The notes beneath the pieces were generated by a model. It was not told where the DNA came from. It saw only the letters and a program-made list of their open reading frames with translations, and searched no databases. The translations under genes were made by a program, and so were the position numbers. A stretch of 37,969 nucleotides of DNA from Frankia tisae (GTDB taxonomy: Bacteria; Actinomycetota; Actinomycetes; Frankiales; Frankiaceae): assembly GCF_025403405.1 (NCBI RefSeq), contig NZ_JANEZT010000013.1, positions 1 through 37,969 of the forward strand, written 5' to 3'. Positions 31,035 through 37,969 of this stretch are shown here, piece after piece. Position 1 is the first letter of the stretch; every line of letters begins with the position of its first letter.

Positions 31035-32717
31035 GTGCGTGTAAGCGCCGCGCCCGATTTTTCCTTCTCCAACATGCAGTCGACGATTGCCGTGCTGACG
31101 GTCCTGGTCAGCGCGGTCGTCGTCGCCGTGGCCGCCGCCACGCTGCTGCACCGGGTCGCCCTGCGCATCGGCCGACATTCCCAGGTCGTCGCCGACCTCG
31201 CGCATCGCGGCCGGCGACCCGTTCGGCTGACCCTGATCCTCGTGGCGCTGCTCATCGGCCTGGGCGCCACCCACGAACAGGACTGGACGGAGCCGGCGGT
31301 CCACCTCTGCGGCATCCTGCTGATCGCCGGGATCGGCTGGTGTGTCACCGTCCTCGCGTTCGTCTTCGAGGAGCTGGCACTCGCTCGCTACCGGGTCGAC
31401 GTGGTCGACAACCGCCATGCCCGGCGGGTACGCACCCAGGTCACGCTGATGCGGCGGATGACCGTCGCCATCATCTCGATCATCGCCGGCGCATCGATGC
31501 TCATGACGATCCCGAGCGTCCGCGTCGCCGGAGCCAGCATCTTCGCCAGCGCCGGCGTCGTCGGCATTGTCGCGGGCCTGGCCGCCCAGACCTCGCTCGC
31601 CAACGTCTTCGCGGGCCTGCAGCTCGCGTTCACCGACGCCATCCGGGTCGACGACGTCGTCGTCGTCGAGGAGGAGTGGGGCCGGATCGAGGAGATCACC
31701 CTGACCTACGTCGTCGTCCACATCTGGGACGACCGGCGGATGATCCTGCCGTCGACGTACTTCACCACGACGCCGTTCCAGAACTGGACCCGCAAGGAGT
31801 CCGCGGTGCTCGGCGCGGTCGAACTGGACCTCGACTGGGAGGTTCCGCTCGAGGAGATGCGCGCCGAGATGCACCGGGTCCTGGAGGCCACCGACCTGTG
31901 GGACCAGCGGGTCTGCGTGCTGCAGGTGACCGACGCCATCGAGGACCACATCCGGATCCGGGTGCTGGTCAGCGGCAAGGACGGCCCGACCACCTTCGAC
32001 CTGCGCTGCCACGTACGGGAGGCCCTCGTGTTGTGGCTCCAGCGCAACCATCACCGGGCCCTGCCGCGAACCCGCATCGAGTTCGACGCCGCCGCCCATC
32101 TCTCCGGCCCCGGCCGCTTCAACCCGGCCGACGACCGTCGCAACGACGACCGTCGCCACGAAGACCGATACGATGAAGACCAACACAATGGTGCCGGCCC
32201 TTACGGTGCCAGAAGCCGCCAGGATGGAGCCGGCGACCGCGACGGCAGCGCGATCGGCACGATCGTACGCGAGCGGGATGACCGCGGCGGCGCGCCGAGC
32301 GACCGACTCCGCAAGCGTGACGGAACCCGGCGCGGCTGGGAGCCGATCACCACGATCACCCTGTCCACCCGGGACGGCGACGGCAACCCCCGGCCACCGA
32401 TGCCCCGCACTCCCGACGACCAGGCCGGTCCGGGCCGCACCGGCGATGCCGCGGGCGGGCCGCAACCCCCCCATGCCGATGCCGCCGACGACGCGCGCCT
32501 GTTCTCCGGCGCGAGCCCGGACGCCGCCCAGCGGGCCCGTGACTTCAGCGAGACTCCCGACCACGCCCCTGACGACCGCCCCGACCATGGCGGCGAGGAC
32601 GGTCACGACGATCCGAGTGCCGAGCGGCAGACCGCGCGGGACGCGGACACCCCCGGCGCCACCAGCACCGGGGACCATGAGCCGCGCAACCGCGAATCCG
32701 GCGACCACGACCGGTAG
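31035..32717 (+). CDS. MscS-family mechanosensitive ion channel with long charged tail
   Basis: MscS channels release solutes on hypo-osmotic shock. The 560-residue protein has a hydrophobic helix after MQSTIAVLTVLVSAVVV, two helices around 60-110 and a further one near 150, then the pore-lining helix region GVVGIVAGLAAQTSLANVFA and the beta domain (RVDDVVVVEEEWGRIEEITL, ILPSTYFTTTPFQNWTR). The last ~190 residues are Asp/Arg/Pro/Gly-rich, without hydrophobic segments, and probably disordered in the cytoplasm. GAGGAG (31022-31027) seven bases before the GTG at 31035 supports this start over the ATG at 31074. The tail is unusual for the family and its coding DNA is repetitive in style, but the frame stays open to a single TAG. 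Confidence 0.88.
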   Translation: MRVSAAPDFSFSNMQSTIAVLTVLVSAVVVAVAAATLLHRVALRIGRHSQVVADLAHRGRRPVRLTLILVALLIGLGATHEQDWTEPAVHLCGILLIAGIGWCVTVLAFVFEELALARYRVDVVDNRHARRVRTQVTLMRRMTVAIISIIAGASMLMTIPSVRVAGASIFASAGVVGIVAGLAAQTSLANVFAGLQLAFTDAIRVDDVVVVEEEWGRIEEITLTYVVVHIWDDRRMILPSTYFTTTPFQNWTRKESAVLGAVELDLDWEVPLEEMRAEMHRVLEATDLWDQRVCVLQVTDAIEDHIRIRVLVSGKDGPTTFDLRCHVREALVLWLQRNHHRALPRTRIEFDAAAHLSGPGRFNPADDRRNDDRRHEDRYDEDQHNGAGPYGARSRQDGAGDRDGSAIGTIVRERDDRGGAPSDRLRKRDGTRRGWEPITTITLSTRDGDGNPRPPMPRTPDDQAGPGRTGDAAGGPQPPHADAADDARLFSGASPDAAQRARDFSETPDHAPDDRPDHGGEDGHDDPSAERQTARDADTPGATSTGDHEPRNRESGDHDR

Positions 32718-33322
<605 letters not shown>

Positions 33323-33643
33323 TTACCGGCGGGCGTAGCGGCGGCTGCGACCATGCGACCGGCCGTGGCTGTGGCTGTGGCTGTGGCCACCGACGTTGCG
33401 CCAGATCAGCAGGACCAGGATGGCGCCGATGATGGAGCCGATGATGCCGGACGGCTGAAGCGCGCCCTCACCGATGTCCTTGTTGAACAGGACGTAGCCG
33501 AGGAATCCCCCGACGAACGAACCGATGACGCCCACGACAATGGTGCCGAGAATACCGATCGGATCGGGTCCGGGTAGCACCACGCGAGCGACCGCGCCGG
33601 CGACCAGACCGAGCAGAATCATGACGACAATGAATGTGACCAT
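33323..33643 (-). CDS. GlsB/YeaQ/YmgE-family small membrane protein
   Basis: This 106-residue protein of the transglycosylase-associated (GlsB/YeaQ/YmgE) family has three membrane helices: TFIVVMILLGLVAGAVARVV, PIGILGTIVVGVIGSFVGGF and IIGSIIGAILVLLIWRN. Family members are stress-linked in other bacteria, with no proven enzyme activity. The ATG at 33643 has GGGAG seven bases upstream. Unusual is the His/Arg/Ser-rich tail after the last helix (GGHSHSHSHGRSHGRSRR), which could bind metal or contact acidic partners. It follows the helical anchored protein gene on the same strand by 152 bases. Confidence 0.88.
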   Translation of the reverse strand: MVTFIVVMILLGLVAGAVARVVLPGPDPIGILGTIVVGVIGSFVGGFLGYVLFNKDIGEGALQPSGIIGSIIGAILVLLIWRNVGGHSHSHSHGRSHGRSRRYARR

Positions 33644-33795
33644 TTTATTCTCCCTGCCGAGGTGGTTGAGTCTTCTGTCCCCGCACCCGAACGGCATAAA
33701 CACCGCTATGGGTGCTCTTTTCCGGTCGGAGTGGGGGCACTCTGGCGGGAAGCGGGGCGGGGACGGGCGACCGACCCACCTCGGGCAGGTGGTCC

Positions 33796-34458
33796 TCAGT
33801 CGGCGCGGCGGCGACGCCGACGGGCTCGCCGAACCAGCAGCAGCAGTGCGGTGCCGGCGAGGGCGCCGCCAGTGACCCGCGGGTGGTTGCGGGCCCGCTG
33901 CCCCGCGGACCGGGCCGCCTTGCCGCTGGTGGCGAGGGTCTTCTCGGCCGTGGCGTTCACCTGCGGGTGCTGCGCGAGCCGCTCCCGCACGGTTCCGACG
34001 GCCCGGTCACGGGCGCCGAGCGTCCGCTCGGTCGCGGCGGCCAGCCGGGGGTTCTCGGCGACCTTCTCCCGCACCGTCCCGGCGGCCTTCTCCGCCGCGC
34101 CTCGGGTCCGCTCGGTTGCCGCCGCGACGTGCGGTGCGAGGGTCGCAGCCGCGCCGTTGACGCGCCCGCGGACCTCGGCGGCGCCGACCGCCACCCGCTC
34201 CCGGGTGCTCGGTGACTCACCAGATCCGGATCCCTCCTGACCCGACACATCCTCCTGACCCGACACGCCCTCCTGACCCGACACGCCCTCAGCCGGCACA
34301 GGCGCCGTCGCCGCAGCCTCGGGGGTAGGCGTGGGCGGAAGAGGCCGGGAAGGCGGGGAAGGCCGCGAGGGGGCCTCGTCGAGCGCGGAGGGCGACGCGC
34401 CGTCCGGCGGAGTGATCGACGCGGGGTCTGGCGTGGCCGGGTTCGAATCCACTGACAT
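33796..34458 (-). CDS. Ala-rich amphipathic helical protein with C-terminal membrane anchor
   Basis: No family was recognised. The 220-residue protein has a Pro/Ser/Thr-rich N-terminus (1-55), three copies of VSGQE-G/D (about 58-76), then about 100 residues of amphipathic helix with a repeat style of RTRGAAEKAAGTVREKVAEN and RTLGARDRAVGTVRERLAQH (22-23 residue spacing), recalling LEA or apolipoprotein-like helices. Near the end GGALAGTALLLLVRR is a single hydrophobic segment followed by RRRRRR, which fits a C-terminal anchor with a cytoplasmic basic end. The ATG at 34458 has AGGAGG nine bases upstream. A possible sigma-B-like promoter lies upstream, and the neighbour is a GlsB-type stress protein, so an envelope stress role is plausible but inferred. 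Confidence 0.75.
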   Translation of the reverse strand: MSVDSNPATPDPASITPPDGASPSALDEAPSRPSPPSRPLPPTPTPEAAATAPVPAEGVSGQEGVSGQEDVSGQEGSGSGESPSTRERVAVGAAEVRGRVNGAAATLAPHVAAATERTRGAAEKAAGTVREKVAENPRLAAATERTLGARDRAVGTVRERLAQHPQVNATAEKTLATSGKAARSAGQRARNHPRVTGGALAGTALLLLVRRARRRRRRAD

Positions 34459-34980
34459 CGTGTGGTTCCTCCTGATCGTCTTTCTTCGTCTCGAGGTCTT
34501 GCGACCCCGACAGTCCGGCCGGGCGGGCCGAGCGGGCCGGTGCCCGCACCGGTCGGAGGAGCTGCCGCGAGGACTCACCAGCGCCACCGCCTGTGTCCGC
34601 CGGGCGGCCCTGCCAGCGGAGCGGGTCGGACCTGGGTGCGGGTCGCACCGCTCGCCCACGGGAGGCCCCCTGGCGGCCGCCGGGACCCGCGGTATCGCCA
34701 CGAGATGTTCACGATCCGTTCTGCCGACGGCGATACCCCGTCCTCGATGTTGATAACACGATGTGGGGCGTGTGATACGGCGGTGGCACGAAAACCTGTC
34801 CGACACGCGCGATATCACCCGAATCCTGCGGTGATGCACGTTAAACCGTTCTCTTCCTCATGGCTCTCCCAAATCGGTGACCGAGACGGAGAATAGGAGG
34901 TATCGCGCGAGGGGCAGGGCGAGCGGCCCGGGTTCGGTTACGGTGCGGGCAGCAGGCCCGATGCGGCAGGGGGGTGGCTG
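34459..34980. other. 522-base divergent spacer before the amidase gene
   Basis: It separates the minus-strand helical protein gene from the plus-strand amidase. The part from about 34700 to 34860 is AT-richer than its surroundings and holds the possible stress promoter. No protein-like frame was found. Confidence 0.4.
34733..34757 (-). promoter_or_regulatory. Possible sigma-B/F-type promoter
   Basis: On the minus strand GTTA (34757-34754), 15 bases, then GGGTAT (34738-34733) matches the GTTT / GGGTA form of actinobacterial general-stress sigma factors, with one mismatch in the -35. It points at the helical anchored protein and GlsB-type genes, but is about 275 bases before the first start, giving a long leader. 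Confidence 0.35.
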
Positions 34981-36465
34981 ATGTCGGACGCGCCTGAGGT
35001 GCTCGTCGAGCCGGAGCGGGATGGCCCGCTTGACGGCGTCGCCGTCCTCGCCGCCCGGCTCGCGCGGGGCGAGGTTTCCTCCCGCGAGCTCGTCGAGGCC
35101 GCGCTGGACCGGATCGAGGCGACGCAGTCGACCCTCAACGCCTTCCGCCGGGTACGGACGCAGGAGGCACTCGCGGAGGCGGTGGCAGCCGACACGGAGC
35201 TCGCGGCCACGGCGGCCGGTCGAGACAGGCCGGCGGCGGGCCGCCGGCACCGCCCGTTGCTCGGCGTCCCGATCGCGATCAAGGATGACACGGACATCGC
35301 GGGCCTGCCGACGGCGTTTGGCGCCATGGGGGAGTTCCCGCCGGCGGTGCGGGACAGCGAGATGGTGCGGCGGCTGAAGGCCGCCGGGGCCGTCATCGTC
35401 GGCAAGACGAACACGCCCGAGTTCGGCCAGTGGCCGTTCACCGAGGGCCGGGCGTTCGGGGTGACCCGCAACCCGTGGAATCTGGACCACTCCCCCGGCG
35501 GCTCCTCCGGTGGGGCGGCGGCCGCGGTGGCCGCCGGCCTGGTTCCCGGCGCGATCGGTTCGGACGGCGCGGGTTCGGTGCGCATCCCGGCCGCCTGGAC
35601 GCACCTGGTCGGGATCAAGCCGCAGCGCGGGCGCATCTCCAACGCGCCGGTGCGCGAGCAGTTCAACGGCCTCACCGTCTACGGCCCGCTCACCAGGACC
35701 GTCGCCGACGGCGCCCTGCTGCTGGACGCCCTGGTCGGCAGCCTGCCCGTCGACCGGGACCGGCTACCGACACCGCTCGAGCCTTTCCTGGCCGCGGCCG
35801 GGCATCCCCCGCCCCGGCTGCGGATCGGGCTGTCGCTGCACCGCCCCTACAGCGGGATGCCGGCGAGCCTCGACCCGGCGGTGCGCGCCGCGGTGGAGCG
35901 GATGGCCGAGGTGCTCGCCCAGCTCGGGCACGACGTCGTCCCGGTGGAGCCGCCCTACGGCCTGCTCGGGACGATCTTCCTTCCGCGGTCCATGGACGGC
36001 ATCCGCGACTGGGCCGGGCGCGTCCCGGACCCGTCCCAGCTCGACCCGCGGACCGTGGCCAACGCGCGGACCGGCCGCCTGCTGCGCCCGTTCCTGCCGC
36101 TGACCCGCGCGGCGGAGCCGCTGGCCCGGCTCAACATCAGCCGGATCTTCCGCCGGGTCGACGTGGTGCTCGCGCCGACGACGGCGACGCCCCCGCCGCG
36201 CGTCGGCGAGCTCAACCGGGACACCAACTGGGCCACCGACCAGGCGATCGTCGCGGCCTGCCCGTTCGCCTGGCCGTGGAACGTGCTGGGCTGGCCGGCC
36301 GTCAACGTGCCCGCCGGACGCACTGCCGCCGGTCTGCCGGTCGGCGCACAGCTTATGGGGCCCGCGAGCAGCGAGGCCCTGCTGATCTCGCTGGCCGCGC
36401 AGGTCGAGGACCGCGAGCGCTGGCACCTGCATCACCCGGGCGAACGCACCACCCGCACCGCCTGA
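34981..36465 (+). CDS. Amidase-signature family hydrolase
   Basis: Amidase-signature enzymes hydrolyse amide bonds with a Ser-Ser-Lys triad. Here Lys101 is in GVPIAIKDDTDIAG, the cis-Ser is in SPGGSSGGAAAAVAAG (175/176), and the nucleophile is Ser199 in IGSDGAGSVRIPAAW. The C-terminal half has VVLAPTTATPPP and NVLGWPAVNVPAG, both usual. At 494 residues it is full length. The ATG at 34981 lies behind a GGGGGG run. The gene is alone and not beside gatB/gatC, so it is unlikely to be GatA. Substrate unknown. Confidence 0.92.
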   Translation: MSDAPEVLVEPERDGPLDGVAVLAARLARGEVSSRELVEAALDRIEATQSTLNAFRRVRTQEALAEAVAADTELAATAAGRDRPAAGRRHRPLLGVPIAIKDDTDIAGLPTAFGAMGEFPPAVRDSEMVRRLKAAGAVIVGKTNTPEFGQWPFTEGRAFGVTRNPWNLDHSPGGSSGGAAAAVAAGLVPGAIGSDGAGSVRIPAAWTHLVGIKPQRGRISNAPVREQFNGLTVYGPLTRTVADGALLLDALVGSLPVDRDRLPTPLEPFLAAAGHPPPRLRIGLSLHRPYSGMPASLDPAVRAAVERMAEVLAQLGHDVVPVEPPYGLLGTIFLPRSMDGIRDWAGRVPDPSQLDPRTVANARTGRLLRPFLPLTRAAEPLARLNISRIFRRVDVVLAPTTATPPPRVGELNRDTNWATDQAIVAACPFAWPWNVLGWPAVNVPAGRTAAGLPVGAQLMGPASSEALLISLAAQVEDRERWHLHHPGERTTRTA

Positions 36466-36549
36466 CCTTCTGGACAGGTTTATCTGACCCAACCGGGCCC
36501 GTTGCGAGGGTGTGTGGTCGAACGTCTGGTCTGCTCGGGAGAATGAACC

Positions 36550-37686
36550 ATGCGATCTGCCCGGACGAACCCTGCCGCGCCCGCAGGAACCGATGCCGTG
36601 GGTGACCCGGAGAACGTGCGCCTACTCGTCGCCGGAACGGCCGTGCTCGTCCTGGCCCTCGTCGTCGATCTGGGCCCCGGTGTCGCCCTGACCGGGTACT
36701 TCGGCCTCGGGCCGCTGATCCTCGCCGCCGCCTGCCCGCCACTGATCACCGCCGGCATCGGCGGTCTCACGGTGGCCGTGGCGATCATCTCCGGGATCTG
36801 GGACCACCGCTTCGGCACGCAGGCGCACATCGCCGCGATCATTCTGGTCCTGGTCCAGTCCGCGATCGCGGTCTACATCTGCGTGTACCGGGAGCGGCAG
36901 CGCTCGAAGCTGCACCGCGTCCAGGCCGTCGCCGAGGTCGCGCAGCGGGCGCTGCTGCCGGCGGTCCCGGGCCAGCTCGACGGCACCGGCTTCGCCGCCC
37001 GCTACCTGTCGGCGGCGCAGGAGGCATCCGTCGGTGGCGATCTCTATGAGGTCGTGTCCACCTCGAACGGCATCCGAGTGATCATCGGGGACGTGCGGGG
37101 CAAGGGGTTGCCGGCGGTTCGGCTGGCCTCGGTGGTGCTCGGCGCCTTCCGCGAGGCCGCGGTGACCTGGCTGGATCCCGAGCAGGTGACGGCGGCGTGC
37201 GCCCGCGCGGTGGGGCGGGAGGCCGGGCCCGAGGACTTCGTCACCGCGCTCGTCCTGGACATCCATCCCGATGGCCGGCTGGGCATGTGCTCGGCGGGCC
37301 ATCACCCGCCGCGGCTCGTCTCGGCGGACCGGTCGTCGATCCTGGAGGTGCGCTCGCCCAGCCCCCCGCTCGGGCTGGCCGAGCGGTTCACCGTCACGAC
37401 GGCGCAGTGGGAGGTCGGCGACCGGCTGCTGCTGTTCACCGACGGGCTGATCGAGGCCAGGGACAGCCGGGGACGCTTCTTCCCCCTGGACGATCACCTG
37501 GACCTGGTGCGGGGCGGCGGCCAGGAGGAGGCTCTCGACCGGCTCATCGCCGCCCTCAGCTCCCATGCCGGCGGCGCCCTGCACGACGACCTCGCGGTCC
37601 TGCTGGCCGAACGGCAACCCGCTCCGACCGCACCAGCCACTCCGACCGTGCCAGCCGCACCAGCCGCGCGGGCCGCCGCCGACTAA
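36550..37686 (+). CDS. Membrane-anchored PP2C/SpoIIE-type serine phosphatase
   Basis: Phosphatases of this type dephosphorylate anti-anti-sigma factors in partner-switching control of sigma-B-like factors. The N-terminus has four hydrophobic helices (within 23-112; for example LLVAGTAVLVLALVVDLGPG and IAAIILVLVQSAIAVYICVY). The catalytic domain (about 125-355) shows metal ligands in SVGGDLYEVV, IGDVRGKGLPAV, SAGHHPPRLV, FTDGLIEARD and HDDLAVLL. Unlike RsbU, no GAF or PAS sensor is present, so the membrane part may sense the signal. The ATG at 36550 has GGGAG eight bases upstream. The last ~25 residues are Ala/Pro/Thr-rich. No sigma or anti-sigma gene is adjacent. Confidence 0.91.
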   Translation: MRSARTNPAAPAGTDAVGDPENVRLLVAGTAVLVLALVVDLGPGVALTGYFGLGPLILAAACPPLITAGIGGLTVAVAIISGIWDHRFGTQAHIAAIILVLVQSAIAVYICVYRERQRSKLHRVQAVAEVAQRALLPAVPGQLDGTGFAARYLSAAQEASVGGDLYEVVSTSNGIRVIIGDVRGKGLPAVRLASVVLGAFREAAVTWLDPEQVTAACARAVGREAGPEDFVTALVLDIHPDGRLGMCSAGHHPPRLVSADRSSILEVRSPSPPLGLAERFTVTTAQWEVGDRLLLFTDGLIEARDSRGRFFPLDDHLDLVRGGGQEEALDRLIAALSSHAGGALHDDLAVLLAERQPAPTAPATPTVPAAPAARAAAD

Positions 37687-37702
37687 CCGGACCCCACCGG
37701 TG

Positions 37703-37744
37703 CCGGCGTCAGCTCTCGGCCCGCCGGCGTCAGCTCTCGGCCCG
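37703..37744. repeat. 21-bp exact tandem repeat
   Basis: CCGGCGTCAGCTCTCGGCCCG is present twice in direct succession just after the phosphatase gene. Each copy contains TGA on the minus strand; the right one (37730-37732) ends an open minus-strand frame. Confidence 0.9.
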
Positions 37745-37840
37745 CCGGCGGCCGCGGCCCTCCCGCCGGTAGGAGAACGGCCCCGGCAGGTCCACGCTGG
37801 ACAGGCCGCCGCGGCGGTTGCGCGACCAGACCCGCCAGGA
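37730..37840 (-). pseudogene. Possible C-terminal remnant of a minus-strand gene
   Basis: Read on the minus strand, SWRVWSRNRRGGLSSVDLPG then PFSYRREGRGRRRAES ends at TGA 37730-37732. The composition looks like a real basic protein tail. Its upstream part is occupied by the plus-strand metallophosphoesterase-like frame, so if it is real, its 5' end is lost. No family is recognised. Confidence 0.22.
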
Positions 37841-37969
37841 GATCCGCCCGGGCGAGCTGCTGCACGACAAGGTCGACACCTATGCCGCGCTGTCGTCGGT
37901 CCTCGCTCAGATCGAGGCGTCCACGCTGAAGATCAGCGTCCTGCTGCTCACCGGTGACCTCGCCGACAG
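37818..37969 (+). CDS. Metallophosphoesterase-like fragment, cut at the right edge
   Basis: The frame RPGELLHDKVDTYAALSSVL followed by AQIEASTLKISVLLLTGDLAD resembles the first part of calcineurin-like phosphoesterases (cAMP phosphodiesterase type), in which TGDLAD carries a metal-binding Asp. The Asp-x-His motif that should precede it (SDTH) is absent: the residues before are RLRDQTRQEI. An in-frame TAG lies at 37770-37772 and there is no ATG or GTG between, only a TTG at 37818. The gene has therefore probably lost its 5' end, or starts in an unusual way. The family call rests on a short stretch. Confidence 0.45.
   Translation, partial: MRDQTRQEIRPGELLHDKVDTYAALSSVLAQIEASTLKISVLLLTGDLAD

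Noticed and set aside
34981-36465. GatA subunit of the tRNA amidotransferase
   Set aside because: The amidase signature is shared, but there is no gatB or gatC nearby and the sequence lacks a clear GatA-specific context.

Overview
The window is about 38 kb of very GC-rich DNA, with most third codon positions G or C, frequent GTG starts, and many F420, acyl-CoA and NB-ARC/TPR genes. It looks like a chromosomal segment of a filamentous actinomycete. A Frankia-type organism is my best guess from overall style, not something proven here. No rRNA, tRNA, CRISPR array, transposase or phage gene was found.

Left part (1-11.7 kb), metabolic accessory genes: the C-terminally cut-off start of a DHA2-type MFS exporter, a TetR regulator, two decayed F420-dependent luciferase-like oxidoreductases (1475-2198 and 3482-4440), a divergent HxlR regulator / LUD-domain pair, low-specificity L-threonine aldolase, a two-domain VOC (glyoxalase-like) protein, a CaiB/BaiF CoA-transferase, a PrpE-type acyl-CoA synthetase and a GadB-like glutamate decarboxylase. 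The TetR/luciferase-like junction near 1470 looks like a deletion that fused two divergent genes head to head.

Centre (11.8-26.8 kb), the most interesting region: a FxSxx-type radical-SAM peptide-modification locus combined with STAND and TIR proteins. On the minus strand, a small FxsA-like precursor (20493-20690), the radical SAM/SPASM enzyme FxsB (19243-20481) and an HExxH-motif peptide hydroxylase-like protein (17387-19246) form a tightly coupled operon. Divergently, a TIR-FxsC protein (21233-22693) and a 1311-residue FxsT-like protein with KGGTGR P-loop, TIR-like, NB-ARC and TPR parts (22703-26638) form a second operon. A second precursor-like gene lies at its far end (26656-26844). Two more STAND proteins flank the operons on the left: NB-ARC-TPR (14769-17381) and nSTAND1-TPR (11761-13899). 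Both precursors depart from the usual family rule: the FxSxx motif is not at the C-terminus but is followed by 3 or 6 residues, and one precursor carries the motif twice. A plausible reading is that FxsB and the HExxH protein modify the small peptides and the NLR-like proteins sense or respond to them; that functional link is inference.

Right part (27-38 kb): an acyl-CoA dehydrogenase pair that looks like an inactive/active heteromer, a GNAT acetyltransferase, a MscS-type channel with a long charged tail, a small GlsB/YeaQ-type membrane protein, an Ala-rich helical membrane-anchored protein behind a possible sigma-B-type promoter, an amidase-signature hydrolase, a membrane-anchored PP2C/SpoIIE-type phosphatase, and at the right edge the truncated start of a metallophosphoesterase-like frame.

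A recurrent local feature is exact or near-exact short tandem duplication (11-21 bp units) that includes the stop codon of minus-strand genes.
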